Under the pieces are notes generated by a model. The model did not search any database. It saw only the letters and a list, made by a program, of their open reading frames with translations, and was not told the DNA's origin. A program made the position numbers and the translations under genes. 64,000 nucleotides of DNA from Saprospiraceae bacterium. GTDB lineage: Bacteria; Bacteroidota; Bacteroidia; Chitinophagales; Saprospiraceae. Numbering within the stretch: position 1 is the stretch's first letter; each line of letters opens with the position of its first letter. The DNA lies in the NCBI GenBank assembly GCA_028280415.1, contig JANQLV010000034.1:93624-157623 (forward strand), read 5' to 3'. This document shows positions 43,113 to 51,833 of this stretch, piece after piece.

Positions 43113-44399
43113 ATGAAAAATAACCGTTCCTCTTTATTTAATTATTCCGCTGTAGACCGGCAAAAGGAAACTTATGTTGCCGGTATGAGTGGTTTTTCTC
43201 CACTTATTCCTTTCGATCAAAAGAAATTGGAAGAAAAAGCCAAAAGTATATTATCCAAAGAGGCTTTTGCATACATTGCCGGTGGCGCAGGAACAGACGG
43301 CACAGTTCAGCAAAATCGCTCTGATTTTTCGAAGTGGAAAATCATCCCGCGAATGCTTAGGGATGTCTCTTCCAGAGATCCTTCCATTGAATTGTTCGGA
43401 GATAAGCTGCCTTTTCCTTTACTGCTTTCGCCAATTGGAGTCCTCGAACTCGTACACCGGCAGGCTGACCTGGCTGTTGCCCGTGCTGCAGCTCAAACCG
43501 GTGTTCCCATGATTTTTTCCAATCAGGCATCCTACCCGATGGAACAATGCGCTACACAAATGGGAGAAAGCCCGCGCTGGTTTCAGTTGTACTGGAGCAA
43601 ATCCAATGAACTGGTAGCAAGCCTGGTTAAACGAGCCGAAGCAATAGGTTGCTCTGCCATTACAGTGACTTTGGATACGACCCTGCTCGGTTGGCGAATA
43701 CGCGATCTTGATCTGGCTTATTTGCCTTTTTTGCGGGGCAAGGGAATTGCACAGTACTCCAGTGATCCGGTATTTAATCGGCTGTTGGACGAGCCGGATA
43801 ATTCGGAAGAGATTGAACGAAAAGTCACCCTTGAAACAATTTTCAATGTCATTGAACTTATGCGCTGCTATCCCGGAGGTTTTTTCCAAAATCTCCGGTC
43901 CAAAAGGCCTTTGAAAGCTGTCCGAAAGTTTATTGGCATTTATTCCAGACCATCACTCACCTGGCAGGACCTCGCCTTTCTCAGAGCGCAAACCAGCCTT
44001 CCGATTGTCCTCAAAGGAATTCTACACCCGGAGGATGCACGTATGGCTATTGATCATGGGATAGACGGAATTATGGTATCCAATCACGGCGGTCGACAAG
44101 TGGACGGAGCGATTTCAACAATTGAAGCCTTACCAGCTATTGTAGAGGCTGTCGATCAGAGAATTCCAATTCTGATGGACAGCGGAGTTCGGGGTGGAGC
44201 AGATATCTTTAAAGCCATCGCCCTGGGAGCTACTGCTGTTTGCATTGGTCGACCTTTTGTTTATGCACTCGCTTTGGCCGGGGAAAAAGGCGTTCGTGAA
44301 GTACTAAAGAATTTCTATGCCGACTTTGAACTGACCATGGGGCTGGCTGGTTGTAGCTCGATTGCGGAGATTAATTTGGATAATTTGCAAGCCGTTTAA
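43113..44399 (+). CDS. FMN-dependent alpha-hydroxy-acid oxidase/dehydrogenase
   Basis: This 428-residue TIM-barrel enzyme belongs to the lactate oxidase / L-lactate dehydrogenase (LldD) family. Signatures include AFAYIAGGAGTDGTVQQNR, LLLSPIGVLELVH, TVTLDTTLLGWR, the active-site VSNHGGRQVDG and the FMN-phosphate loop LMDSGVRGGADIFKAIALGA. It oxidises an L-2-hydroxyacid such as lactate. Whether electrons go to oxygen or to a quinone cannot be told by eye. It stands alone between two terminators or gaps. Confidence 0.9.
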   Translation: MKNNRSSLFNYSAVDRQKETYVAGMSGFSPLIPFDQKKLEEKAKSILSKEAFAYIAGGAGTDGTVQQNRSDFSKWKIIPRMLRDVSSRDPSIELFGDKLPFPLLLSPIGVLELVHRQADLAVARAAAQTGVPMIFSNQASYPMEQCATQMGESPRWFQLYWSKSNELVASLVKRAEAIGCSAITVTLDTTLLGWRIRDLDLAYLPFLRGKGIAQYSSDPVFNRLLDEPDNSEEIERKVTLETIFNVIELMRCYPGGFFQNLRSKRPLKAVRKFIGIYSRPSLTWQDLAFLRAQTSLPIVLKGILHPEDARMAIDHGIDGIMVSNHGGRQVDGAISTIEALPAIVEAVDQRIPILMDSGVRGGADIFKAIALGATAVCIGRPFVYALALAGEKGVREVLKNFYADFELTMGLAGCSSIAEINLDNLQAV

Positions 44400-44409
44400 G
44401 ACGAAAAAA

Positions 44410-45285
44410 TTAATAAGCCCTAACTGGACGGACCTTAACGATACTTTCTTTGAGCATCGATTGGGGATTCCCTCCGTTAAAACCATACAGCCAGGCATTA
44501 GAAAAGCTGAATTCCGTTGAAGTCCAGTAGCTTGTACCTTCGAATTCAACATGCCCTTTTTCTTTCAATGTATAATGCATCCAGATGATCGCTTCTCTGG
44601 ATGGTAAAAACCAGTCATCATAATTATTGCTGACAAATAAAGCACAAGCAGCTGCCGCAGAACCGGAGGAGACACAAGCTGAATTCAAGATCAGTTGCGT
44701 ATTTGTAGCACCATCTCCTACCCTGGCTCCTGTCATTGTCTCGGGATAAGCGGGATTACTTTGAACATTAGTCGCTTCGCTATCCTCTGAAATACAGCCC
44801 CAGGTAAATGTACCAGGCAGGTCTTCCATAGCGGCGACTAAACCTTCCTTAGCGTCCATCCTATTGTCTACATCTACATAAAATATAAAGCCTCCGGCAT
44901 AAGTTTTTCCATATAAACTATCAACCGGAATCCCACTTTGTACGATTTCCAGGGGTGTTTCCGTCAGTAAGCGTATGACAACGGGTGTATAATTTTCGCA
45001 TTGATCTCCTGAAAAACCAGAAGGACATTCGCAATTTCCGGAAATACATTCACCTCCATTTAAGCAAGTTACCGAATAACAAGGATCAATAATTTCACAA
45101 TTCTCCCCGGAAGTCCCGGGAGGACAATCACAAAGCCCATCCACGCATAGGCCTCCATTATTGCATTGAATATTTTCGCAAGGATCCGCTTCTGTGATAT
45201 CACTTTCCTCCTGATCACAGGAAAAGATTGTAAAAACTAAGAAAACAGAAAGGAAAATGATCGTACAATAATTAAAAGTTTTCAT
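44410..45285 (-). CDS. lipoprotein with two EGF-like domains and a DUF1566-type domain
   Basis: A 291-residue protein with a lipoprotein signal (LSVFLVFTIFSC, Cys23). Two EGF-like modules follow: CENIQCNNGGLCVDGLCDCP with six cysteines, then CYSVTCLNGGECISGNCECP. Residues 125-291 match the DUF1566/Lcl C-terminal type: TYAGGFIFYVD, ATNTQLILNSAC, DDWFLPSREAIIWM, YWTSTEFS and KVRPVRAY. These domains occur in surface-exposed adhesin-like proteins. EGF modules in bacteria are uncommon but recur in marine Bacteroidota. Function is not assigned. Confidence 0.8.
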   Translation of the reverse strand: MKTFNYCTIIFLSVFLVFTIFSCDQEESDITEADPCENIQCNNGGLCVDGLCDCPPGTSGENCEIIDPCYSVTCLNGGECISGNCECPSGFSGDQCENYTPVVIRLLTETPLEIVQSGIPVDSLYGKTYAGGFIFYVDVDNRMDAKEGLVAAMEDLPGTFTWGCISEDSEATNVQSNPAYPETMTGARVGDGATNTQLILNSACVSSGSAAAACALFVSNNYDDWFLPSREAIIWMHYTLKEKGHVEFEGTSYWTSTEFSFSNAWLYGFNGGNPQSMLKESIVKVRPVRAY

Positions 45286-45322
45286 GATCGCGCTTTGCTT
45301 AAAAAATGAAGATTAAAAATAT

Positions 45323-45420
45323 ATGAATCATCCCGGATTTTGCTTAAAGATCCACCGAAAAATTGAATATTTTATTGCTATTTGCTGCTTTTTAGAGCGG
45401 GTATTAGACATTAGGTGTGT
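45323..45420 (-). repeat. dispersed repeat, partial inverted copy C
   Basis: Reads ATGAATCATCCCGGATTTTG then follows, in order, the reverse complement of the right half of copies A and B (for example GCTTAA, CCACCG, TATTTATTGTTT-like, GGGTATTAGACATTAGG). After about 100 bases the match is lost, so the far half is deleted or too diverged. An open frame over it has no coding character. Confidence 0.65.
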
Positions 45421-45778
45421 TGACAAAATAAACAGGGACAATGATCACTTGAAATTAAAAAGTCGTCTAGAATCTTATTCATTATTAGTATTTAGCTTTT
45501 CGTCGTTTTTCCTACTTCGAGCCTCGAAATTCGAATTACGACTTTGCATCCATGATTTCATCTTAGTACAACTGGGCCTCTTTAGAGATACTAATATTCG
45601 GAATAACTCCTGTTTCAATTAAAGAAAACGCCACAATGGCATACGCCTTCAATAAAAACTGCCTTTTTGGCATTTATTTTTTACCTTTTCCTGCAAAAAA
45701 GTCGGAAAGCATGGTATGGTACGCCGATTGATCAGGATGAAGTGTATTTCAAAAATTAAAAAAATAAAAAAAAATATC
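45421..45778. other. non-coding stretch upstream of hsp20
   Basis: About 360 bases with no convincing gene. Near its end TACCTTTT (about 45690) is one base off a -7 box and may belong to the Hsp20 promoter. A short TTCGAGCCTCGAAATTCGAA segment contains inverted TTCGA/TCGAA pieces. Nothing further is recognised. Confidence 0.4.
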
Positions 45779-46219
45779 ATGACTGTAGTACGAGTAAATC
45801 CAGCAAGAAATTTCAAAAGATCAACTTCTTTATTTGATAGCCTTTTCAATGAATTAGCAAACTTCGAAAAGGATCGAAATCACTTTGTGAATAAGCGCCC
45901 GGCAGCCAATATCACAGAAAACGGGGAAGGTTTTACAATCGAGTTAGTCGCTCCAGGTTTGAGCAAAGAAGATTTTAAAATTGATATTGATAAGGATATA
46001 CTAACGGTTTCAGCGAATAAGGAACTAAAAGAAAATGAGCAGGAAAAAGTGATCAAGAGAGAATTTAATTTCAATAAATTCAAGCGAACTTTCAGACTTC
46101 CTGAAACGATTGACACGGACAAGATTAGTGCAAATTTCGAAAATGGTGTCCTGATTGTCAGTCTTCTGAAAAAGGAAGAAGCTATTGATAAAGGTCCCAG
46201 AACAATCGCCATAAAATAA
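45779..46219 (+). CDS. Hsp20/alpha-crystallin small heat-shock protein 1
   Basis: A 146-residue ATP-independent holdase from the ATG at 45779 (MTVVRVNPARNFKRS). The alpha-crystallin domain runs from about 36 to 135: ANITENGEGFTIELVAPGLSKEDFKIDID (split here), the A-x-x-x-n-G-V-L motif as ANFENGVLIVSLLKKEE, and a C-terminal T-I-A-I-K tail for oligomer contacts. It is followed by a paralogous gene with a hairpin between them. Confidence 0.92.
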   Translation: MTVVRVNPARNFKRSTSLFDSLFNELANFEKDRNHFVNKRPAANITENGEGFTIELVAPGLSKEDFKIDIDKDILTVSANKELKENEQEKVIKREFNFNKFKRTFRLPETIDTDKISANFENGVLIVSLLKKEEAIDKGPRTIAIK

Positions 46220-46252
46220 TCACCCTATCATAAATAATTATATTTCATCTTA

Positions 46253-46278
46253 GGGGTAGCCAGAGCTACCCCGCTTTT
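46253..46278 (+). terminator. terminator between the two hsp20 genes
   Basis: GGGGTAGC and GCTACCCC form a perfect 8-bp stem with the 4-base loop CAGA, followed by GCTTTTAA. It stands 33 bases after the first hsp20 stop and 15 before the second ATG, so it may attenuate expression of the second gene. Confidence 0.65.
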
Positions 46279-46292
46279 AAAAAATTAAAATA

Positions 46293-46709
46293 ATGAGCTT
46301 AATAAAATATAGTCCGCTGCAAAAAGTTACCGATCATTTATTCAACAGCAATATTGCAGATTTTATAGGTAGTGATTCTGTCAATAATCACCCTTCCGTT
46401 AATATCATTGATACGGATAAAGCATATCGAATCGAACTGGCAGCCCCCGGAAGAAGCAAGGAAGATTTTAATATCAATGTTGAGAAAGACAGGTTGGTTA
46501 TTTCCATTGAAAAGAGAGAAGAAAATATCAGTGAAGGGTCGAAATATACCCGCAGAGAGTTTTCTTATGCTTCTTTCAAAAGAAGTTTTAACCTCGGTGA
46601 ACATGTAGATACCACGAATATTAGCGCAGCTTATGAAAATGGCGTATTGTTGATCAATGTTCCCAAGAAAGAAGAAGCTGTATTTAGAAAAACAATAGAA
46701 ATTTCATAG
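46293..46709 (+). CDS. Hsp20/alpha-crystallin small heat-shock protein 2
   Basis: This 138-residue paralogue of the preceding gene starts MSLIKYSPLQKVTDHLF. The alpha-crystallin domain spans about 32-130 (PSVNIIDTDKAYRIELAAPG, then AAYENGVLLINVPKKEEA), with a short C-terminal TIEIS extension. Sequence identity to the first copy is moderate, so the two may form mixed oligomers or work on different clients. A strong terminator follows at 46788. Confidence 0.92.
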   Translation: MSLIKYSPLQKVTDHLFNSNIADFIGSDSVNNHPSVNIIDTDKAYRIELAAPGRSKEDFNINVEKDRLVISIEKREENISEGSKYTRREFSYASFKRSFNLGEHVDTTNISAAYENGVLLINVPKKEEAVFRKTIEIS

Positions 46710-46787
46710 TTATCATTTTGGTTAGTTAATCTATTAGTGACTCACACTCGAGTCCATAATTCAAAAGGGTTTTAAGTATTCATTGTT

Positions 46788-46818
46788 AAGCCGGTGCTTC
46801 TAAGTACCGGCTTTTTTT
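46788..46818 (+). terminator. rho-independent terminator after hsp20 copy 2
   Basis: AAGCCGGT and ACCGGCTT pair perfectly over 8 bases with a 10-base loop and are followed by TTTTTTTG. It ends the hsp20 pair. Confidence 0.85.
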
Positions 46819-46913
46819 TGAAAAAGAAGGAGCTTTTGTGAGTAGATATAACCCGGAATAAGTAATTTGGAGCTTATTATGACCTTATTTATTCACAAAA
46901 ATTCAATTAACTA

Positions 46914-47381
46914 ATGGGATTATTTTCATTTTTAAAAAATGCCGGTTCAAAACTATTCAAGAAAAAAGAAGCACCGAAGACTGAAGCACCTTCCGCAGCT
47001 CCGGTCGAAATGACTAAAGAACAGTTACTCGAAGCTGAAATTCGCAGATTAGGGATTCCTGTAAGTAATTTATCTGTCGAGCTATGTGAGCAGGTAATCG
47101 TACACGGAAGTACGGATACCAATTCAGATCGCGAAAAAATAATCCTGGCGCTCGGAAATGTAGAAGGTATAGGTTGTGTTGATGATCGTATTGATGTAAC
47201 CAACCCAGAACCAGAAGCAGTATTTTATACAGTACAAAAAGGAGACTCCTTATCGCTGATTTCCAAAGCTCATTATGGTGATCCGATGAAATATCAATCA
47301 ATTTTTGATGCTAATCGCCCCATGTTGGAGCATCCTGACAAGATTTATCCAGGTCAGGTATTGCGCATTCCTGCTCTTTAA
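46914..47381 (+). CDS. BON-LysM protein, Kbp/YgaU-like
   Basis: A 155-residue soluble protein. After a basic N-terminus (KKKEAPKTEAPSAAP) comes a BON-like domain (about 34-95: KEQLLEAEIRRLGIPV, then ILALGNVEGIGCVDDRI) and a LysM domain (about 103-153: YTVQKGDSLSLISKAHYGDP, ending YPGQVLRIP). Order and length match E. coli Kbp (YgaU), a cytoplasmic potassium-binding protein. No signal peptide is present, in line with that. The ligand here is inferred from the family only. Confidence 0.85.
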   Translation: MGLFSFLKNAGSKLFKKKEAPKTEAPSAAPVEMTKEQLLEAEIRRLGIPVSNLSVELCEQVIVHGSTDTNSDREKIILALGNVEGIGCVDDRIDVTNPEPEAVFYTVQKGDSLSLISKAHYGDPMKYQSIFDANRPMLEHPDKIYPGQVLRIPAL

Positions 47382-47394
47382 AGAAGCACACCTG

Positions 47395-47424
47395 GTTTGG
47401 CATAGAGAACAATCTATGCCAAAC
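47395..47424. terminator. perfect 12-bp hairpin between convergent genes
   Basis: GTTTGGCATAGA, loop GAACAA, TCTATGCCAAAC: a perfect 12-bp stem with a 6-base loop between the Kbp-like gene and the convergent transglycosylase gene, whose stop codon it touches. No good T-run follows in either direction, so it may act as a 3' stabiliser rather than a classic terminator. Confidence 0.55.
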
Positions 47425-48893
47425 TATTTCTCCCGAATTTTCAACTTCTTTCCCGGTTTTAATGCATCTTCAGGATTCATATCGTTTATTTCGATTAAAT
47501 CCGTAACCGTTATACCTTTATACTGAGCAGCGATTGTATATAATGATTCTCCTCTCGTAACTTTATGATAAACATAACGCTTCTTTTTTGATCGTTTCTT
47601 TTTCTTGCTCTTCTTTCCTGCGGAAGACTTTTGCGCATTGAGCACCGGTAGAATCATTGGTTCCCAATCAATTTCTTTGGATACTTCTGACTCCACAGGA
47701 TGATCCCCTCCAACCAATGTTATCGGTTTTAAAAGCTCCACAGGTTTTACATGATCTTTCGATATAAAAATGATCAATTGCTGCCCTTTACGCAATTTAC
47801 TGGAAGTCAATTTGTTCCACTTCATAATATCGGTCCCCTTACAGGCGAAAGCACTCGATAATGAACTCAGATCGTCTCCTTCTTCGACTCTGTAAAATAG
47901 TTGTTTACTATTAACAGGCTTCGTCGGTTTATAGCGTGGTGCCAAAACACGTTCCCCTACCACATAATTTCGATTTCCGCTATCCGGATTTTTGTAAGTA
48001 TTTTTAAAAACAGCCATACGATTCTCCGGCAGAACCAGATTATTACCTTTCGTACTGGCAGGAATATAGTTTTTCTTATAAGAAGGGTTGAGATACTCGA
48101 TGATATAGACAGGCGTTCCCGTTACTTGTTCGATTTCATCAAAAGTGATTGTATTATAAACCTTAATTCGTTCTGTATTTTGAAATTCACTATCGGGATA
48201 AACCGGTTTTAAATCGTGTTCCTCATAATAGTGATTAATATAGGTCGCTGCGATATATGCGGGAACGTAATTTCGGGTTTCTCTCGGCAGGTATCTGCGA
48301 ATTCTCCAGAAGTTTTTGCTCCGTCCCCTCTTGATTGCACGATTAACACGCCCCGGGCCACCATTATAAGCAGCCAAAGCAAGCTCCCAGTTTCCGTACC
48401 TTTTGAATTGCTTCGATAGATATTTAATTGCTGCCAGAGTAGCCTTCTCCGGATCTTTTCGCTCATCTACCGTCCGGCCAATACTCAATCCGCACTCCCT
48501 GCCGGTAGGCGTCATAAATTGCCAAAGGCCGACTGCTCCCGAACGTGAAACAGCATTCGCATCCAATGCAGATTCTACCACAGAAAGGTATTTTAAATCA
48601 AGAGGCAAGCCGTTTTCCAGGAGCATCTTTTCAAATAGCGGAAAATAAATTGCCGTCCTACCCAGCATAGCTTCCGTCCGGTCTCTTTTTTTGATCGTGT
48701 ACGTTTTAATGTAACTTCTTACCACCGGATCAAAGCGAGGTTTTACCACATCATTTTCAATCCTGGACAATCTTTCTTTAATCTCTCCATCAGAGATCAG
48801 CGCATAGGCTTCATAATTATCCGAAAACTGGCTATAAATAATATTAGGCAGGCATAGTGTTATGCATAGTAAGACAAAGCAAAAATCTCTCAT
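47424..48893 (-). CDS. MltD-like lytic transglycosylase with two LysM domains
   Basis: A 489-residue protein with a signal peptide (MRDFCFVLLCITLCLPNIIYS). The SLT domain has the catalytic Glu108 (VVESALDANAVSRSG) with AVGLWQFMTPTGRECGL and ALAAYNGGPGRVNRAI. LysM modules are at about 335-378 (YRVEEGDDLSSLSSAF) and 443-487 (HKVTRGESLYTIAAQYKG), separated by a Lys-rich linker. This is the domain order of MltD. It cuts glycan strands in the periplasm. A paralogous gene lies upstream on the same strand. Confidence 0.93.
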   Translation of the reverse strand: MRDFCFVLLCITLCLPNIIYSQFSDNYEAYALISDGEIKERLSRIENDVVKPRFDPVVRSYIKTYTIKKRDRTEAMLGRTAIYFPLFEKMLLENGLPLDLKYLSVVESALDANAVSRSGAVGLWQFMTPTGRECGLSIGRTVDERKDPEKATLAAIKYLSKQFKRYGNWELALAAYNGGPGRVNRAIKRGRSKNFWRIRRYLPRETRNYVPAYIAATYINHYYEEHDLKPVYPDSEFQNTERIKVYNTITFDEIEQVTGTPVYIIEYLNPSYKKNYIPASTKGNNLVLPENRMAVFKNTYKNPDSGNRNYVVGERVLAPRYKPTKPVNSKQLFYRVEEGDDLSSLSSAFACKGTDIMKWNKLTSSKLRKGQQLIIFISKDHVKPVELLKPITLVGGDHPVESEVSKEIDWEPMILPVLNAQKSSAGKKSKKKKRSKKKRYVYHKVTRGESLYTIAAQYKGITVTDLIEINDMNPEDALKPGKKLKIREK

Positions 48894-49210
48894 TATCAGT
48901 TCTTATTAATCCCTATAGTCCTTTACGTCTCCAAGCGTTATTCTATCAACAATGCTCATGCTGTAAAATAGAAATTAGCTCCTTATTTTCATAAACAAAG
49001 GACACAAGTTTTGGTGGTGAATGTATATTTTAACGTTACGCAGGGATATTTGTTGAAATATGGACATAAACACATTGAAAATAGTCATATTTTAACAATA
49101 ATTATTCCAGCTACATAATTTCTCCACTTCTCGATATTCACGATCGGAAGACTATATGCCAGGCTTCCAGTAAATAAAACAAAGGATGTAAAAGTATGTG
49201 AGATGATTGA
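48894..49210. other. 317-base non-coding gap between two transglycosylase genes
   Basis: AT-rich, with no gene or convincing RNA. No exact TAnnTTTG box was found on the minus strand upstream of the MltD-like gene. ACAAAGGA occurs twice (about 49000 and 49180). Nothing else stands out. Confidence 0.4.
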
Positions 49211-50122
49211 TTATGAACTCAGTCTGGGAAGAATCAAATGTCGTCCTTCCGAACTCGGTGGAATAATCCCTCTTTTATAAGCAGGATTCAGCTTTTTGAT
49301 TAGTTCTATGGAATACCCCGTTTCCCGGGATATCTGTTTAAAGGTTTTTCGTTCGTAGACCATCACGGTTTTCATCAGTTGCAAATCATAATCCGGATAG
49401 GCAGGATGCAAATCGTAAAACAGATAATTATCCATCAAATAAGTTGCAGCAATAAACTTCGGGATATATAGCTGCGTCTCTTTAGGAAGTCCTTTTCTCA
49501 GTCTCCAAAAGTTCCGGCTTCTGGCTTTTCGCATGGCCCGCTGCATGGTCCCTTCCCCGCAATTATAAGAAGCGATGGCCAGTGTCCAGTCTCCAAATCG
49601 CGCATAAAGATCAGACAGATATTTCATTGCTGCGGAGGTGGCTTTATAAGGGTCGCAACGCTCATCTACATAATTGTCAATCTTCAAACCATACTTCCTG
49701 GCAGTTCCTGGCATAAATTGCCAAAGACCTACTGCTCCAACCGGTGATTTGGCTTTGATATCACATCGCGATTCAATTACAACCATATACTTCAACTCTC
49801 TGGGCAAATTATATTTTTGCAAAGAATCGTCAATCATCTGAAAATACATAGAAGACTTGCCAATGATTCGCTCGGATTCCTTGCGGGCCATTCGCGTGTA
49901 TTCTCTAATCTCCCCTCTCACTTCCCTGGTATAGCGTACATCGATCAATCCCTGGTACTCGCTCAGGCGATCCTGTACAACTTCTTTCGAATAAGAAGGA
50001 ATCTTGTAAGTAGTCTTCTTGCGACTCTTTCTCGTTCTCTTTGTTGGTTCCGTACTATTTGCAAAAAGAGTACAACATATAAACAGGAAGCCAGCTATAC
50101 AGGTTAAAACTCTGACAATCAT
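49211..50122 (-). CDS. lytic transglycosylase (SLT domain), MltD-like, no LysM
   Basis: This 303-residue protein has an N-terminal hydrophobic signal (VLTCIAGFLFICCTLFAN) with cysteines that could allow lipidation, followed by a very basic segment (TKRTRKSRKKT). The SLT domain has Glu117 (VVIESRCDIKAKSPVGAVG), LWQFMPGTARKYGL and AIASYNCGEGTMQRAM. The C-terminus (YKRGIIPPSSEGRHLILP) corresponds to the segment that links SLT to LysM in the neighbouring paralogue, but no LysM follows. It is a shorter paralogue of that gene, probably from tandem duplication and loss of the C-terminal modules. Confidence 0.9.
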   Translation of the reverse strand: MIVRVLTCIAGFLFICCTLFANSTEPTKRTRKSRKKTTYKIPSYSKEVVQDRLSEYQGLIDVRYTREVRGEIREYTRMARKESERIIGKSSMYFQMIDDSLQKYNLPRELKYMVVIESRCDIKAKSPVGAVGLWQFMPGTARKYGLKIDNYVDERCDPYKATSAAMKYLSDLYARFGDWTLAIASYNCGEGTMQRAMRKARSRNFWRLRKGLPKETQLYIPKFIAATYLMDNYLFYDLHPAYPDYDLQLMKTVMVYERKTFKQISRETGYSIELIKKLNPAYKRGIIPPSSEGRHLILPRLSS

Positions 50123-50387
50123 GGAATTATTTCATTTACCTCTGATTTCAGTTTAGTAAAGAAATCAGACCGGTGTTCAGCATTTATCAAATAATTTGCA
50201 AAAGTAGTTTTTATAACGAAAGGAGGGAATATTTTCTGGAAAAAGGTGGATACTTTAACTTTTAATTAAATAGCTCGAAATGTCCCAAAACGTTCAAACT
50301 CCACAATGGCCATTTCAAAATCGATCTAAGGTCTAAAGAATAACTAAAGCTATCATCGGGAATGAATCAGACGAGGGGATTTTTCAA

Positions 50388-51827
50388 TCAGCAATTCAGC
50401 TTTAAATCCTGAAAATATTTCGAAAAAGAAAATAGTTTGGATTCTTCAAAGCGATTTGCCGCAAATTGTATCCCAAAAGGCATGCCGTTTTGAAAATTAC
50501 CCGCAGGCAGGCAAATAGCGGGGATACCAGCCATGTTTGCATGTACCGTAAAAATATCTGACAGGTAAATTGCAACCGGATCATCCACTTTTGCTCCGAT
50601 ATCCCAGGGCGGAACTGGAGAGGCTGGCATCATTATAAAATCAAAAACGTTAAAAATTTCTTCTGTTTTCTGTTGGATCAATCGACGCACTTGCTGCGCT
50701 TTTCCATAAAAAGCATCATAATAACCGGCACTGAGAACGAACGTTCCTAACATAATCCGCCTTTTGACTTCAGTACCAAAACCTTCTGCCCGTGATTTTT
50801 TATACGTTTCTAAAAGGTCGGTTGCGGCCTGGCTACGATGTCCAAATCGAATCCCGTCATAACGAGATAAATTAGCAGAAGCCTCTGCTGTAGTCAACAC
50901 ATAATAAGTAGGGATGATATAATCAAGCAGATCAAAATCTACCGGAATTAGCTCATGCCCTGCCAACTGCAACTGTTCGATCATGCTTTGCATTTTCTCA
51001 CGCACTTCTTTATCAAGTCCGTCATGATTTAAAGCATCTTTAAAATATGCAATTTTAGCCTTTCCGGAAAAAGTGGAGATTTCCGACCAGGATTCAACAG
51101 TTTGACTACTCGTCGTACTATCAAAATCGTCCGAGCCAGCCATGATTTCGGTGAGCAAAGCCGCATCTTCAACAGAATTTGTCAGCGTCCCGATCTGATC
51201 AAAAGAAGAAGCATAAGCCAAAAGCCCGTATCTGGAAATTCGCCCATAGGAAGGCTTAAATCCCGTCACACCACAAAAAGAAGCCGGTTGTCGAACAGAG
51301 CCGCCCGTATCTGATCCAAGAGCAGCCAGGCAGGTATCTGCCTGTACAGAAACAGCTGAGCCACCAGAAGAACCTCCCGGAATTTTGCCGGGATCAGCCA
51401 GGTTTTTAACCGAACCGTAAATCGAATTTTCGTTAGTGGAACCCATTGCGAACTGATCGCAGTTCACTCTTCCGATAATGATAGCATCTTCTACCAGAAC
51501 TCTCTCCACGGCAGTAGCAGAAAAAGGAGATTTGTAATCTTCCAAAATCCGGGAAGCGCCCGTCACTTTATGATCAGCATGGCAGATTACATCCTTGAGC
51601 GAAAGTATCATTCCGAAAAGGCGGCCGAGATTTTCGGGTTCTGTCTGAATTTTCTGATCGAGCAGGCTGGCTTTTTCCAGTGCTTCGTCGGAATATACTT
51701 CTATATAGATATTATGATCAAGGCTGGCCGCAATCTGTTCAAGATAATATTGCACCAATTCCAAACAAGTGACCTCCGCATTAAGCAGGGCCTTTTGTAC
51801 TGTTTTTAAAGAGGTATATTTTGCCAT
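50388..51827 (-). CDS. gatA: Asp-tRNA(Asn)/Glu-tRNA(Gln) amidotransferase subunit A
   Basis: A 479-residue amidase-signature enzyme. The Ser-cisSer-Lys triad is intact: Lys78 (ILSLKDVICH), Ser153 in the GGSSGGS loop and Ser177 in GSDTGGSVRQP. It supplies ammonia from glutamine to convert misacylated Glu-tRNA(Gln) or Asp-tRNA(Asn), working with GatB and GatC, which are not in the window. It is the third gene of the pheS-hisS-gatA run and starts 6 bases after the hisS stop. The N-terminus (MAKYTSLKTVQKAL) is normal. Confidence 0.93.
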   Translation of the reverse strand: MAKYTSLKTVQKALLNAEVTCLELVQYYLEQIAASLDHNIYIEVYSDEALEKASLLDQKIQTEPENLGRLFGMILSLKDVICHADHKVTGASRILEDYKSPFSATAVERVLVEDAIIIGRVNCDQFAMGSTNENSIYGSVKNLADPGKIPGGSSGGSAVSVQADTCLAALGSDTGGSVRQPASFCGVTGFKPSYGRISRYGLLAYASSFDQIGTLTNSVEDAALLTEIMAGSDDFDSTTSSQTVESWSEISTFSGKAKIAYFKDALNHDGLDKEVREKMQSMIEQLQLAGHELIPVDFDLLDYIIPTYYVLTTAEASANLSRYDGIRFGHRSQAATDLLETYKKSRAEGFGTEVKRRIMLGTFVLSAGYYDAFYGKAQQVRRLIQQKTEEIFNVFDFIMMPASPVPPWDIGAKVDDPVAIYLSDIFTVHANMAGIPAICLPAGNFQNGMPFGIQFAANRFEESKLFSFSKYFQDLKLNC

Positions 51828-51833
51828 TTGGGA

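Noticed and set aside
45323..45622. A 99-codon open frame on the plus strand.
   Set aside because: It covers the degenerate repeat copy C, has no recognisable motif and looks like random AT-rich translation.
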